Positions 9,298 to 18,956 of a stretch of DNA of 64,000 nucleotides are shown piece after piece; position 1 is the first letter of the stretch, and each line of letters opens with the position of its first letter. The position numbers were made by a program, and so were the translations under genes. The DNA comes from Solirubrobacterales bacterium (lineage in GTDB: Bacteria > Actinomycetota > Thermoleophilia > Solirubrobacterales > Solirubrobacteraceae), in NCBI GenBank assembly GCA_027315115.1, contig DAHUYQ010000031.1:1-64000 (forward strand). Reading direction: 5' to 3'. The notes beneath the pieces are model-generated. The model searched no databases. It worked only from the letters and a program-made list of their open reading frames with translations, and was not told the origin of the DNA.

Positions 9298-10179
9298 TCA
9301 CTCGGCCTCTCGCGCGGCGGCGATCTCGCGCGTGCGCTGCACGTCCAGATGCATCTGCTCGATCAGCGCCTCGGCGCTCTCGAAGCGGCGCTCGCCGCGC
9401 AGGCGCTCGAGAAAGCTCAGCTCCAGGGCACTGCCGTACAGGTCGCCGTCAAAGTCCAGCAGGTATGCCTCGATCAGCTCCGCCCTGCCGGTCTGGAAGG
9501 TCGGGCGCACGCCGATGCTGACCGCGGCCAGGTGCTCGCCGGCGCGACAGGCGTAGACGCCGTGGCCCGGGCAGGCCAGGCGCTCGTCGGGGATCAGGTT
9601 GGCGGTCGGAAAGCCAAGCTCCCTGCCGCGCGCATCGCCGTGGACGACCTCGCCGGCGAGCGCGAAGGGAGCGCCCAGGTAGCGGGCGGCGTGTTCGACC
9701 TCCCCGGCCGCGACCAGACCGCGGATGTGGCTGGAGGAGACGATCTCGCCGTCGATTTCCAGCAGCGGGTGCACCGTTGTGCTGAAGCGCGGGTCGGCCT
9801 GCAGCAGCGCCGCGTTGCCCTGGGCGCGGTGACCGAACCTGAAGTTCTCGCCGACGGACACGTGCACGGCGCCGAGCGCCTCCACGAGCACCTGGTTGAC
9901 GAACCGATCGGCCTCCAGGCCGGCGAGCTCACGGTCGAACGGGATCACGATCATCTCCCGCACCCCCAGCGCCTCGATCAGCGCCGCCTTGCGGCGCAGG
10001 TCGGTCAGCAGCTTGGGCGCGTGCGCGGGCGCCACGACCGTGACGGGGTGCGGGTCGAAGGTCAGCACGCTGTCGCAGCCGGCGATCACCTCGCGATGGC
10101 CGAGATGGACTCCGTCGAAGGTGCCTACCGCCACCCTGCGCTGAGTCCTGCTCACGTCGGGCAGAGAGACGATCCTCAC
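9298..10179 (-). CDS. ribF: Bifunctional riboflavin kinase/FAD synthetase
   Basis: Makes FMN and then FAD from riboflavin, 293 aa. The N-terminal nucleotidyltransferase half has [10 protein letters not shown] and GENFRFGH. The C-terminal flavokinase half has GFPTANL and GVYA. I placed the start at GTG 10179, which overlaps the truB stop (GTGA); the longer open frame upstream lies inside truB and is not protein-like. truB-ribF-rpsO is a conserved order. Confidence 0.95.
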   Translation of the reverse strand: MRIVSLPDVSRTQRRVAVGTFDGVHLGHREVIAGCDSVLTFDPHPVTVVAPAHAPKLLTDLRRKAALIEALGVREMIVIPFDRELAGLEADRFVNQVLVEALGAVHVSVGENFRFGHRAQGNAALLQADPRFSTTVHPLLEIDGEIVSSSHIRGLVAAGEVEHAARYLGAPFALAGEVVHGDARGRELGFPTANLIPDERLACPGHGVYACRAGEHLAAVSIGVRPTFQTGRAELIEAYLLDFDGDLYGSALELSFLERLRGERRFESAEALIEQMHLDVQRTREIAAAREAE

Positions 10180-10871
10180 GGCGCAAAGCCTATTGGATGA
10201 CCTTCTTGGAGCAGCGCGAGCACGCGCTCGATCGCGAGCGGCTCCGGCGAGCGCCAGGGCTCCCCGCGACGCGGTGGCCGGCCTGCATGCGCCACGTCGA
10301 AGGAGCCGATGCGGGTGCGGCGCAGCTCCAGGCAGTAGGCGTCGCCGAGGTCGGCGATCAGCGAGCGCACGTAGGTGCCCGCCGAGCACTCGATCTCGAA
10401 CCGTGCGCGGTCTCCCTGCCGCCAGGTCTGCTCGAAGCGGTAGACGGTGACCAGGCGCGGCGGCATCTGGAAGCTCTCGCCGCGGCGGGCGCGCTTGTAG
10501 GCGCGCTCCCCACCGATCTTCACGGCCGAGTAGATCGGCGGGCGCTGCAGCACCTCGCCGGTCGGCAGCGGAGGCGGGTCGGGCGGAACGCGCCCTGTCT
10601 GCTCGATCTCGCCCTCGGGGTCGCCGGTGCTCGATCGCGAGCCGAGCGCCGCCAGGGTCTCGTACGCCTTTGGCAGGCCCATCAGCCGGCTCTGGAGCTT
10701 GGTCGCTCTGCCGAGCAGGACGAGGAGCAGGCCGGTCGCGAAGGGGTCGAGCGTGCCGGCATGCCCGGTCTTGACGCCTCCCAGGTGACGCCTGATCGCG
10801 GCGACCACGTCATGGGAGGTCATGCCGGCGGGCTTGTCGATCAGGAGGACGCCCTCCGGCGGTGCGGACAT
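10176..10871 (-). CDS. truB: tRNA pseudouridine(55) synthase
   Basis: Modifies U55 in the T-loop of tRNAs. GHAGTLDPFATG carries the catalytic Asp, and VLLIDKPAGMTSH is the N-terminal signature. RPPIYSAVKIGGERAYKRAR and the SAGTYVRSLIADLG stretch are also present. At 231 aa it is shorter than the ~300 aa of E. coli-type enzymes and lacks a clear C-terminal PUA domain, as in many actinobacterial homologues. It lies 11 bases after nrnA and overlaps ribF. Confidence 0.95.
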   Translation of the reverse strand: MSAPPEGVLLIDKPAGMTSHDVVAAIRRHLGGVKTGHAGTLDPFATGLLLVLLGRATKLQSRLMGLPKAYETLAALGSRSSTGDPEGEIEQTGRVPPDPPPLPTGEVLQRPPIYSAVKIGGERAYKRARRGESFQMPPRLVTVYRFEQTWRQGDRARFEIECSAGTYVRSLIADLGDAYCLELRRTRIGSFDVAHAGRPPRRGEPWRSPEPLAIERVLALLQEGHPIGFAP

Positions 10872-10882
10872 GGCGCGCTCCT

Positions 10883-11902
10883 CTAGGAGGAGACCGCGGC
10901 GGCGCGCTCACCGTCGAGCCGCAGCGCGATCTCGCGCAGCAGCAGCGCGGCGATCTCCTCCACGTCGAGGTCGGTGGTGAAGCCGGCCGCCCGGCGGTGC
11001 CCGCCACCGCCTTCGGTGCGCGCGATCGCGGAGACGTCGACGTCCTCGCCGGTGGCGCGCAGCGAGACCTTGCGCCGCGGTGGCCCTTCGCTCGTCTCGA
11101 CCTCGCGCACCAGCGCCGCGACCTTCGTGCCGCGCACGGCGCGCAGGTGGTCGACGATGCCCTCGTGGTGGCTCTCCTCCGCCCCGGTGGCGCGCAGGTC
11201 CTGCAGCGTGATCGAGGCCAGCGTGAGCCTGCCGGAGTCGCAGGAGCGCACGCTGGAGAGAGCGCGCGCGAGAAGCTGCAGCTTGGCCAGCGGCATCTCC
11301 TCGTAGAGCCTGCGGTAGATGCCCTGGACGTCGACTCCGGCTTGGATCAGCTCGCCGGCCATCTGGTGGGCGAGCGGGCCGGTGTTCTCGTACATGAAGC
11401 GTCCGGTGTCGGTGATCAGCGCCACGTAGAGCGCTTCGGCGACCAGATCGCGCGCGACGATCCCGAGGTCGTGCATCAGGCTCCAGATGATCTCGGCCGT
11501 GCAGGAGGCGGTCGGGACGACGTAGTTGATGGTCCCGAACTCGGTGTTGTCGTGGTGGTGGTCGATGTTGACCAGGTGGGCGCCGTCGCGCAGCACGTCC
11601 GCCGAGTTGCGGTCGATGTTGCCGCAGTCCAGGAAGATCACGGTGCGGGTGGCGATGTCCGCCGGAGGCTCCTGGATCGTGCGCTCGGTCGTGAAGAAGC
11701 TGTACTCGTAGGGCAGCGGCAGGTCGGATGAGGCGACGAACATGTCCGCCTGCTTGCCGAGCGCGCTCAACAGGCCGTGCATCGCCAGCAACGACCCGAG
11801 CGCGTCGCCGTCGGGCGCCTCGTGCGTGGCCAGCACGAAGGACGTGTCGGCTTGCAGGCGCTCCAGCACCGCTGCCTTGGCCTCGGCGCCGTTGCCGCTC
11901 AT
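10883..11902 (-). CDS. nrnA: DHH/DHHA1 phosphoesterase (NrnA-like oligoribonuclease)
   Basis: Bifunctional oligoribonuclease/pAp phosphatase family, 339 aa. The N-terminal DHH domain has THEAPDGDALGS, a metal-binding FLDCGN and the name-giving VNIDHHHDNT. The DHHA1 domain at the C-terminus ends in GGGGHRRAAGF, the substrate-binding glycine motif. It overlaps rbfA by 4 bases (ATGA). rbfA-nrnA-truB is a common block in Gram-positive genomes. Whether it acts on nanoRNA, pAp or cyclic dinucleotide products cannot be told from the sequence. Confidence 0.93.
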   Translation of the reverse strand: MSGNGAEAKAAVLERLQADTSFVLATHEAPDGDALGSLLAMHGLLSALGKQADMFVASSDLPLPYEYSFFTTERTIQEPPADIATRTVIFLDCGNIDRNSADVLRDGAHLVNIDHHHDNTEFGTINYVVPTASCTAEIIWSLMHDLGIVARDLVAEALYVALITDTGRFMYENTGPLAHQMAGELIQAGVDVQGIYRRLYEEMPLAKLQLLARALSSVRSCDSGRLTLASITLQDLRATGAEESHHEGIVDHLRAVRGTKVAALVREVETSEGPPRRKVSLRATGEDVDVSAIARTEGGGGHRRAAGFTTDLDVEEIAALLLREIALRLDGERAAAVSS

Positions 11903-12240
11903 CTGCGCTCCTCACGCAGCAGCGCTTCGATGCGCATCGCGTTGTCGGTGGTGTTGTCGTAGTGAAACTCGAGCTCCGGCGTGCGCTTGAGCCGAAGCTG
12001 CGCGGCGATCTGGCGTTGAAGGAAGCCGTGCGCGCTGCGCAGCCCCTGCAGGCAGTCCTCGCGCTCGCGCTCGTCGCCCAGCACGCTCACGTGCACGTGT
12101 GCGTGTCGGAGGTCTGGGCTGGTCCTCACATCGGTCACGGTGACGAATCCCACGCGGGGGTCCTTGATATCGCCTGCGAGCGCATCTGCGATCACCTCAC
12201 GGATCGCCTCCTCCACACGTGCAAGCCGGTCGGAGCTCAT
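11899..12240 (-). CDS. rbfA: Ribosome-binding factor A
   Basis: Small KH-like protein of 113 aa that helps 16S rRNA 5'-end maturation and cold-shock assembly of the 30S subunit. It has the RbfA features IREVIADAL, DPRVGFVTVTDV, DLRHAHVHVSVLG and TPELEFHYDNTTDN. It follows infB after 32 bases and overlaps nrnA. Confidence 0.96.
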   Translation of the reverse strand: MSSDRLARVEEAIREVIADALAGDIKDPRVGFVTVTDVRTSPDLRHAHVHVSVLGDEREREDCLQGLRSAHGFLQRQIAAQLRLKRTPELEFHYDNTTDNAMRIEALLREERR

Positions 12241-12272
12241 CCTACTCTGCCCGCAGACGGACTACTGCACGA

Positions 12273-14837
12273 CTACGCCAGCTCGCGCTCGCGTAGCCGC
12301 GTCTCGTAGACCTCGAGCACATCTCCCTCCCGCAGGTCCTGGAAGTTGGTGAGCACGACACCGCACTCGTAGCCGCTTGCGACCTCGCGCACGTCCTCGT
12401 TGAAGCGGCGCAGGCTCGCGATCGTGGTGTCGTAGATCACGGTGCCCTCGCGCACGATGCGCACGCGGGCGCCGCGCGTGACCTTGCCGTCGGTCACGTA
12501 GGAGCCGGCGATCACGCCGATCTTGGAGGCGCGGAAGAGCTGGCGCACCTCCACCTGGCCGACGGAGGTCTCGACCTCCTCGGGCTCGAGCATGCCCTGC
12601 ATCGCGGCGCGCAGCTCTTCGATGGCCCGGTAGATCACAGAGTAGGAGCGGATCTCGACGCCCTCTCGCTCGGCCAGCTTCCGCGCGTCGCCGACGGGCC
12701 GCACGTTGAAGGCCAGGATCACGCCGCCTGAGGCCACTGCCAGCATCACGTCGGACTCGTTGATGCCGCCGACGCCGCGGTGCACGACGTTGACGCTCAC
12801 CTCGTCCTGCGGCAGCTTGGCGATCTCGTCCTCTATCGCCTCCAGCGAGCCGGCGACGTCGGCCTTGATCACGAGGCTGAGCTCCTTGACCGCGCCTTCC
12901 TTGGCGAGCTTGAAGACGTCCTCGAGGGAGATCTTGCGACCGGAGCGGCGCGCGAGCGCCTCGGTCTTCAGGCGGGTGGCACGTTCGGTGGCAAGCTGGC
13001 GCGCGCGGCGCTCGTTCTCCACGACGCGCACGTGCTCTCCAGCCTCGGGCACGCCGTCGAAGCCGAGCACCTCGACCGGCTGGCCCGGCGTGGCGCGCTT
13101 GATGCGCGAGCCGGTGAAGTCGTTCATGGCGCGCACGCGGCCGTGGTGCGCGCCGGCCACGAGCGCGTCGCCGACGTGCAGCGTCCCGCGCTGGATCAGG
13201 ATCGACACGACCGGCCCGCGCCCGGGGTCGAGCTTGGACTCGATCACGGTGCCCGACGCGTCGGTGTCCGGGTTGGCCTTCAGCTCCTCCAGGTCGGCGA
13301 CGACCTGGATCGTGTCCAGCAGGTCGGAGAGACCCTGGCCGGTCTTGGCCGAGACGTCCACGAACTCCGTTTCCCCGCCCCAGTCAGAGGGTTGCAGGCC
13401 GTGCTGGGCCATCTCGCTGCGCACGCGCTCGGGCTGCGCGCCCTCCTTGTCGATCTTGTTGACGGCCACGACGATCGGCACCTCGGCGGCCTTGGCGTGG
13501 TCGATCGCCTCTTCGGTCTGCGGCTTGACGCCGTCGTCCGCCGCCACGACGATCACGGCCACGTCGGTCACGCTGGCGCCACGGGCGCGCATCGCGGTGA
13601 ATGCCTCGTGACCTGGCGTGTCGAGGAAGGTGATCTCCTTGCCGGCATGGCCGACCTGGTAGGCGCCGATGTGCTGGGTGATGCCGCCGGCCTCGCCAGC
13701 GGCGACCTCGGTCTTGCGGATCGCGTCGAGCAGCGAGGTCTTGCCGTGGTCGACGTGTCCCATGATCGTGACCACCGGCGGGCGGTCGAGAAGCTGCTGC
13801 TCGTCGTCCTCGTACTCGGGCTCCATCTCGACCTCGTCGGCGGCGTGGACGAGCTCGATCTTCTTGTCGAACTCGTCGGCGAGCACCTGGATCGCGTCGT
13901 CGGCGAGCGTCTGCGTAAGGGTCGCCATCTCGCCCAGGCTCATCAGCTTCTTGATCACCTCAGGGACCGGCACGCCGAGGTACTCGGCGACGTCCTTGAC
14001 GGTGGAGCCTGAGTTGACGCGGATCAGGTCGATGGCTTCGACGCTGCTCGCGTCGAGCGGAGCGATGGTTTCGTCGTAGACGCCGCGACGGCGCCTGCCT
14101 CTGCGCGGCGGTCGCCGCGGAGCCTGGGTGGCGGGGCCGCCGGCGGGACGCCGCGAGGCCTGCGAGTCGATCACAACGCGCCTGCGCCCGGCCCGGCCCG
14201 GGCCGCCTGGGGTGCGCTCGCCGGTGCGCGAGTCGCGCGTGGGTCGGGCGTGGGCGGCCTGCTTGCCATCGCCGCCCTGCTGGGCGCCCGCCGGCTTGTT
14301 GGGCTGTTGCCCCTCTCCAGATCCCGACGCGGTGGCCTCGGCGCCTGCGCCGCCGGCGGCCTTGCCGGTCTGCTGCTGCGAAGCCGCGGGCCGCGCTTGA
14401 GCGGGAGCGCCACCGGGCTGCGCTTGGCCAGCCGGCTTCTGCGCCTGCTGCTGCTTGCCGGCGCCCGCCTGCGGCTTCGCGCCCGGCTTGCGCGGCTCCG
14501 CCGCCGCGCGTGGAGCCTCGGCCCGTTGGGGTGCGGCCTGCGAGGACTCGGCGCGCGGAGCATCGGTCCGGGGCGGGTCGGCCTGCGCCGCGGCCGGCTT
14601 GGAGGGCTGCTGGGAGGCGGCCGGCTTGCCCGTGCCGGCGCCGTTGCCGGGTGTGGATGTGCCCGCGGCCGCGCTCTTGGCGGCGCCGTTGCCGCGCAGC
14701 GCCTGCAGCGCGCTGGCCTCGTCCACAGAGGACGCGGCGGCCTTCGCCTCGATGCCCGCGGCGTGCAGGCGGTCGAGCAGCTCCTTGCTGGAGACTTTCT
14801 GCTCCTTGGCGATCTCGTGCACGCGCTTCTTGCTCAT
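12273..14837 (-). CDS. infB: Translation initiation factor IF-2
   Basis: GTPase that recruits initiator tRNA to the 30S subunit, 854 aa. It begins with an IF2N domain ([19 protein letters not shown]). A long Ala/Gly/Pro/Gln-rich region of about 200 residues follows, then a second IF2N-like segment and the G domain ([32 protein letters not shown]). The EF-Tu-like and C-terminal domains are complete. I took ATG 14837, which overlaps the ylxR stop (ATGA); the open frame upstream lies inside ylxR. The low-complexity insert is usual for high-GC actinobacteria. Confidence 0.97.
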   Translation of the reverse strand: MSKKRVHEIAKEQKVSSKELLDRLHAAGIEAKAAASSVDEASALQALRGNGAAKSAAAGTSTPGNGAGTGKPAASQQPSKPAAAQADPPRTDAPRAESSQAAPQRAEAPRAAAEPRKPGAKPQAGAGKQQQAQKPAGQAQPGGAPAQARPAASQQQTGKAAGGAGAEATASGSGEGQQPNKPAGAQQGGDGKQAAHARPTRDSRTGERTPGGPGRAGRRRVVIDSQASRRPAGGPATQAPRRPPRRGRRRRGVYDETIAPLDASSVEAIDLIRVNSGSTVKDVAEYLGVPVPEVIKKLMSLGEMATLTQTLADDAIQVLADEFDKKIELVHAADEVEMEPEYEDDEQQLLDRPPVVTIMGHVDHGKTSLLDAIRKTEVAAGEAGGITQHIGAYQVGHAGKEITFLDTPGHEAFTAMRARGASVTDVAVIVVAADDGVKPQTEEAIDHAKAAEVPIVVAVNKIDKEGAQPERVRSEMAQHGLQPSDWGGETEFVDVSAKTGQGLSDLLDTIQVVADLEELKANPDTDASGTVIESKLDPGRGPVVSILIQRGTLHVGDALVAGAHHGRVRAMNDFTGSRIKRATPGQPVEVLGFDGVPEAGEHVRVVENERRARQLATERATRLKTEALARRSGRKISLEDVFKLAKEGAVKELSLVIKADVAGSLEAIEDEIAKLPQDEVSVNVVHRGVGGINESDVMLAVASGGVILAFNVRPVGDARKLAEREGVEIRSYSVIYRAIEELRAAMQGMLEPEEVETSVGQVEVRQLFRASKIGVIAGSYVTDGKVTRGARVRIVREGTVIYDTTIASLRRFNEDVREVASGYECGVVLTNFQDLREGDVLEVYETRLRERELA

Positions 14838-15127
14838 CGGGAACCCGATTCTAGGAGGTCGGAGGAGTCGGTCTTCGGGCTGCAGCGAAGCGTCCGCACG
14901 ATCCCGCCGCGCCGGACGGCGCGCTCCAGGCACTCGCGCTCCGGGATGCCCGCCTCACGCGCGCAAACGTAGGCGCCGCGGCCACCGAGCCGCGCGTGCT
15001 CGTCGACGACTATCGCCGCGGGGCGCTCTTGTCCCGGCTTGCGCGCGAGCGCCAGACGCACGAGATCTCCCTTGCTTGTGATCCGCCCACAGCCGGTGCA
15101 CCGGCGTTGCGGCCCCCGCCCCGCTAT
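14834..15127 (-). CDS. ylxR: YlxR-family RNA-binding protein with an apparent ATA start
   Basis: YlxR (DUF448) is a small protein always found between nusA and infB. The conserved body is present: QRRCTGCGRITSKGDLVRLA with its CxxC-like cysteines, then VVDEHARLGGRGAYVC. There is no ATG, GTG, TTG or CTG in frame before the RRCTGCG motif. The only well-placed start is ATA at 15127-15125. It sits 8 bases after a perfect AAGGAG and overlaps the nusA stop codon (ATAG), which mimics the ATGA overlaps used throughout this cluster. The first canonical start (GTG 15061) would delete the conserved N-terminus. The start is inferred; the family call is firm. Confidence 0.85.
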   Translation of the reverse strand: MAGRGPQRRCTGCGRITSKGDLVRLALARKPGQERPAAIVVDEHARLGGRGAYVCAREAGIPERECLERAVRRGGIVRTLRCSPKTDSSDLLESGSR

Positions 15128-16581
15128 GACGTCTGCTCCTTGGTGACCTCGGCCACCGGCTGCTGCTCGCCGGTCTCCGCGGTCTCGTCCTGGTCTCCCC
15201 CGGTCGCGCCGTTGCCGGCGAGCTCCTCCTGGCCCTGCACAGCTTCGCTCTCCGCGAGAGCGCCGTTCTCGGCCGCCGCTGGCGCCTGCTCGCTGCGCTC
15301 CTCCGCCTCACCGCCGCCGGCCAGGTCCGCGACCCGGTCGCTGTCGATGTTCGCAAGCGCCTGATGCGCATCCAGGCCGCAGTAACGCGAGCCGGGCAGC
15401 GAGGCGTTCGGGCAGCGGCGCCCGTTGGAGAGGATCGCGGCGCAGCGGCCGGAGACCTCCTCCTCCTCGCCGTATCCCTGCTCGGCCTCCTCGGCCGCGA
15501 ACTCGGTCTCCGAGCGGATGTCCACGCGCCAGCCGGTCAGCCGCGCGGCAAGGCGCGCGTTCTGGCCTTCGCGGCCGATCGCCAGCGAGAGCTGGTCGTC
15601 CGGCACGATCACGGTCGCCTGCTTGTTCTCGTCGTCGACCAGCACCTCGCGCACACGCGCGGGCGAGAGCGCCTTGGCCACGAAGCGGGCCGGCTCTTCG
15701 TTGAAGGGGATGATGTCGATCTTCTCGCCGCGCAGCTCGGAGACGACCATCCGCACGCGCGAGCCGCGCGGGCCCACACAGGCGCCGACCGGATCGACGC
15801 CGTCGGTGTGCGAGACGACCGCGATCTTGGAGCGGTAGCCGGGCTCGCGCGCCACGCCAACGATCTCGACCAGGTTGTCGGCGATCTCCGGCACCTCCAG
15901 CTCGAAGAGCTGCTTGATCAGCTCCGGGTCGCGGCGGGAGACGATGATCGAGGGGCCCTTGGTGGAGGGCGAGACCTCCTTGATCACTGCCTTGATGCGC
16001 TGGGAGTGGTCGTAGCGCTCGCCGTCGACCTGCTCCGACTTGGGCAGCAGCGCCTCCACGCGCTCGCGTAGCTGCACGAGGGTGTAACGGGAGTCGGACT
16101 GCTGGACGATGCCGGTCACCAGCTCGCCCACGCGGTCGCGGTATTCCTCGTACATCATGTCCCGCTCGGCCTCGCGGATGCGCTGCAGGATCACCTGCTT
16201 GGCGGTCTGCGCGGCGATCCGGCCGAAGTCCTCGGGGGTGACGTCGCGCTCGTCGATCTGGTCGCGGTACTCCTCGAGCTTCTTGGGGTCGATCACCGGT
16301 TCCTGCGGTTCGCGCAGCTCGCCGGTCTCCGGGTCCACGACGGTTTCCTCGTCGATCGTCTCGACGATCAGATGGGCCTCCAGGCGCTCGGGGATGATCA
16401 GTTCGATCACCCTGAAGTCCGCCGTCTCGCGGTCGATTTCCACGCGCGCGTACTTCGCCGAGCCCGGCTGCTTCTTGTAGGCGGAGAGCAGCGCGTCCTC
16501 CAGCGCGATCATCAGCTTCTCAGGCTCGATGCCCTTCTCGCGCGCCAGCGCGTGCATGGCCTCCAGGATCTCGCGTGACAT
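15124..16581 (-). CDS. nusA: Transcription termination/antitermination factor NusA
   Basis: RNA polymerase elongation factor, 485 aa. The N-terminal polymerase-binding domain is at about residues 1-130, then S1 (about 150-220) and two KH domains (about 230-365, with GACVGPRGSRVR and AIGREGQNARLAARLTGW). An unusual tail follows the KH domains: Cys380, Cys390, Cys401 and His406 in GRCAAILSNGRRCPNA and GSRYCGLDAHQ, then about 75 acidic, low-complexity residues. The Cys/His set looks like a zinc knuckle. The gene starts 3 bases after rimP. Confidence 0.95.
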   Translation of the reverse strand: MSREILEAMHALAREKGIEPEKLMIALEDALLSAYKKQPGSAKYARVEIDRETADFRVIELIIPERLEAHLIVETIDEETVVDPETGELREPQEPVIDPKKLEEYRDQIDERDVTPEDFGRIAAQTAKQVILQRIREAERDMMYEEYRDRVGELVTGIVQQSDSRYTLVQLRERVEALLPKSEQVDGERYDHSQRIKAVIKEVSPSTKGPSIIVSRRDPELIKQLFELEVPEIADNLVEIVGVAREPGYRSKIAVVSHTDGVDPVGACVGPRGSRVRMVVSELRGEKIDIIPFNEEPARFVAKALSPARVREVLVDDENKQATVIVPDDQLSLAIGREGQNARLAARLTGWRVDIRSETEFAAEEAEQGYGEEEEVSGRCAAILSNGRRCPNASLPGSRYCGLDAHQALANIDSDRVADLAGGGEAEERSEQAPAAAENGALAESEAVQGQEELAGNGATGGDQDETAETGEQQPVAEVTKEQTS

Positions 16582-16584
16582 GGT

Positions 16585-17022
16585 CTACTCCTCGACGAGG
16601 TTGCAACGACGAATGTCCGAGTAGGGGATCGCGAGGATCCCTCCCTCGGCGGCCAGTGTGATCTCGCTGTCGGAGGCGCCCACGAGCTCCCCCGTGTAGC
16701 TGCGGCGCCGCTGGATGGCGACCGGCTCCGGCGACCGCATCCGCACGCGCGCGCGACGGCCGATGTAGCGCCGGAAGTGGTCCGGCTTGCTCAGCGGCCG
16801 CTCGCTTCCGGGGGATGAGATCTCAAGCGTGTAGCGATCCCGCATGTCGGACAGGTGTCCGCTGACGCTTTCGCACAGCGAGAGCGTCACGCCGTCTGGA
16901 TGGTCGATGAAGACCCGCAGCGTTGGGTGGGCGGGTCCCGAGAGGACCTCGGCGAGCAGCACCTCGACCTGCGGCTCGGCATCCGCCAGCCGCTGCTCGA
17001 TCTCTTGTTGAAGTGCTGTCAT
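16585..17022 (-). CDS. rimP: Ribosome maturation factor RimP
   Basis: Assists 30S maturation and is usually first in the nusA-infB operon, as here. It is 145 aa. The N-terminal domain has TLRVFIDHPDGVTLSLCE and YTLEISSPGSERPL. The C-terminal SH3-like half carries the basic segment RRYIGRRARVRM and ends in IPYSDIRRCNLVEE. ATG 17022 follows a strong AGGAGGT ribosome binding site. A longer open frame upstream is not protein-like. Confidence 0.95.
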   Translation of the reverse strand: MTALQQEIEQRLADAEPQVEVLLAEVLSGPAHPTLRVFIDHPDGVTLSLCESVSGHLSDMRDRYTLEISSPGSERPLSKPDHFRRYIGRRARVRMRSPEPVAIQRRRSYTGELVGASDSEITLAAEGGILAIPYSDIRRCNLVEE

Positions 17023-17137
17023 TGGACCTCCTGACGACGAAAAAAAAGCGGGCGGGCGCCCACTTTCAATCACGACTGCCGGCACGGGCGCCGGCGAGAA
17101 AGCCGTGCGTCGAGAATAGCACCGCTCTGCTCGACGC

Positions 17138-17506
17138 TCAGGAGCCGTGCGCAGCCTTGCGTGCCCGGTCGCGATAGAGCCTGTAGTCGGCGCGTTCTGG
17201 CTGCAACGAACATGCCAGCGCAAGCGGCTTGCACGCCTCGCGGTGGCGGCCCATTAGCTGCATGGAGCGTCCGAGGCAGAAGAGCGCGTAGTCGTTGGTC
17301 GGCGCCGCGCTTGCGACGGCCTCGAACTCCTGCGCGGCGTGCTCGAAGCGGTGGGCATGGAAGAGCGCGCGCCCGAGGGTCTCCCGGATCGAGGTCTTCT
17401 CGGGCGCGATGTTCCGCGCCCTTGTCAGCGGCACGATCGCGGCCTGATAGTCGCCGTGGCGCAGCAGCTCGCAGCCACGTATGTACAGGTCATAGAGGCT
17501 GTCCAT
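17138..17506 (-). CDS. Small tetratricopeptide-repeat protein
   Basis: Protein of 122 aa made of about three TPR-like helix pairs: YIRGCELLRHGDYQAAI, LGRALFHAHRFEHAAQEFE and LFCLGRSMQLMGRHREACK. It has no signal peptide or membrane segment, so it is probably a cytoplasmic adaptor. It lies between coaBC and the rimP-nusA operon on the same strand. TPR repeats indicate protein-protein contacts, but the partner is unknown. Confidence 0.78.
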   Translation of the reverse strand: MDSLYDLYIRGCELLRHGDYQAAIVPLTRARNIAPEKTSIRETLGRALFHAHRFEHAAQEFEAVASAAPTNDYALFCLGRSMQLMGRHREACKPLALACSLQPERADYRLYRDRARKAAHGS

Positions 17507-17552
17507 GCGCGATTCACTGTAGCCGCGCCTGTCGCGACTGCCCTGCGCCGCC

Positions 17553-17573
17553 CCGCGCGGCGGAGCCGCGCGG
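17553..17573 (-). terminator. Hairpin after coaBC (terminator-like)
   Basis: A perfect 9-bp inverted repeat (CCGCGCGGC/GCCGCGCGG) with a 3-base loop begins 6 bases after the coaBC stop. No run of T follows on the transcribed strand. It could end or stabilise the coaBC transcript, but it is not a textbook intrinsic terminator. Confidence 0.35.
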
Positions 17574-17578
17574 CTCCC

Positions 17579-18931
17579 CTACGTTGCCGCGCGCAGCCGC
17601 TGCACCGCGTCGAGGATGCCCTCGGCGACCGCGCGCTTGCTTGCCTTGGCGATCGTGCGCTCGCCGTCGGCGGCGATCACGGTCACCTCGTTCTCGGCCG
17701 CGGCGAAGCCGATGTCCGAGCGCGATATGTCGTTGAGCACGATCGCGTCGAGATGCTTCTCGGACAGCTTGGCGCGCGCGTGCGCGAGGCCCTGCTCGCC
17801 GTGCTCGGCCGCGAATCCGACGAGCGTCTGTCCCGGCCGGCGCGCGGCGCCCAGGCCGGCCAGCACGTCGGCGGTCGGCTCGAGCTGCAGCGTCAGCGAC
17901 TCCGTCTGCCGCTTCTTGATCTTGCCGTCGACGGGGCTCGCGGGCCGGAAGTCGGCGATCGCGGCGGCCATCAGCAGCACGTCTGCGTCCTGGATCTCCC
18001 GCTCGCAGGCGCTCTTCATCTGCGCGGCGGTGGGCGCATCTATCCAGCGCACGCCGGCCGGCTTGGGCAGCGAGACGTTGGCCGCGATCACGCTCACCTG
18101 GGCGCCGCGGGCCTGTGCGGCTTCGGCGAGCGCGAGCCCCATCCTGCCGGTGGAGGTGTTGCCGACGAAGCGCACGCCGTCGATCGGCTCGCGCGTGCCG
18201 CCGGCGGTGACCAGCACCTTCATGCCGGCCCAGCTTTGCCGCGCGGACCCGGCGGTGGCCTCGGCGCCCGCGGCGGCCCCTGACCCATCTGCTCCGCCGG
18301 CACTGGCGGCCCGGGCCCCGGCTGCTCCGCCAGCACCGGCGGCCCCGGCCCCGGCGGCCCCGGCGAGGATCGCCTCGCAGGCGGCGAGCAGCGCCGCGGG
18401 CTCGGGCAGGCGCCCGACTCCCTCCTCCCCCTTGGAGGCAAGCCGGCCGGACTCCGGCTCGATCACGTGCGCCCCCCGCGCGCGCAGCAGGTCGAGGTTG
18501 GCCTGCGTCGCGGGGTGCTCGTACATGGCGGCGTTCATCGCGGGCGCGAGCAGCAGCGGGCACCGGGCCGCCAGCGCGGCCGTGCTCAGCATGCTCTCGG
18601 CGTGGCCGTGCGCGAGCTTGGCGATCGTGTTCGCCGAGGCGGGCGCGATCAGCAGCAGCTCGGCTTTGGCGACGATCTCCAGGTGCCCGATCGGCTCGTG
18701 CGCCGGCGGCTGCTCGCCCGGGAAGGCGCCACGGAACGGGTCATGGTCGAACTCGCCGGTGAGCACCGGCGCGCCGGTGAGCGCCTCGAAGGACGCCTGC
18801 CCTACGAATCTGCGGCTGGAGGGCGTCTGGATGACACGCACCGAGTGCCCGGCGCCGGTGGCCAGGCGCACGAGCTCCAACGCCTTGTAGGCGGCGATGC
18901 CGCCGCTGACGCCGAGCAGGATCCTGGACAT
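17579..18931 (-). CDS. coaBC: Bifunctional phosphopantothenoylcysteine decarboxylase/phosphopantothenate-cysteine ligase
   Basis: Performs two steps of coenzyme A synthesis, 450 aa. The N-terminal CoaC flavoprotein domain has GVSGGIAAYKALEL, IAPASANTIAKLAHG and the active-site stretch LLAPAMNAAMYEHPAT. An Ala/Gly linker at about residues 190-240 is a little longer than usual. The C-terminal CoaB ligase has LVTAGGTREPIDGVRFVGN and IVLNDISRSDIGF. It lies downstream of rpoZ in the common actinobacterial order gmk-rpoZ-coaBC, separated by a 126-base spacer rich in inverted repeats. Confidence 0.96.
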   Translation of the reverse strand: MSRILLGVSGGIAAYKALELVRLATGAGHSVRVIQTPSSRRFVGQASFEALTGAPVLTGEFDHDPFRGAFPGEQPPAHEPIGHLEIVAKAELLLIAPASANTIAKLAHGHAESMLSTAALAARCPLLLAPAMNAAMYEHPATQANLDLLRARGAHVIEPESGRLASKGEEGVGRLPEPAALLAACEAILAGAAGAGAAGAGGAAGARAASAGGADGSGAAAGAEATAGSARQSWAGMKVLVTAGGTREPIDGVRFVGNTSTGRMGLALAEAAQARGAQVSVIAANVSLPKPAGVRWIDAPTAAQMKSACEREIQDADVLLMAAAIADFRPASPVDGKIKKRQTESLTLQLEPTADVLAGLGAARRPGQTLVGFAAEHGEQGLAHARAKLSEKHLDAIVLNDISRSDIGFAAAENEVTVIAADGERTIAKASKRAVAEGILDAVQRLRAAT

Positions 18932-18956
18932 GACGCTATCGACTTATGTGACGCTT

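Noticed and set aside
17553..17573. Classical Rho-independent terminator
   Set aside because: The hairpin is perfect but no T-run follows; listed only as terminator-like.
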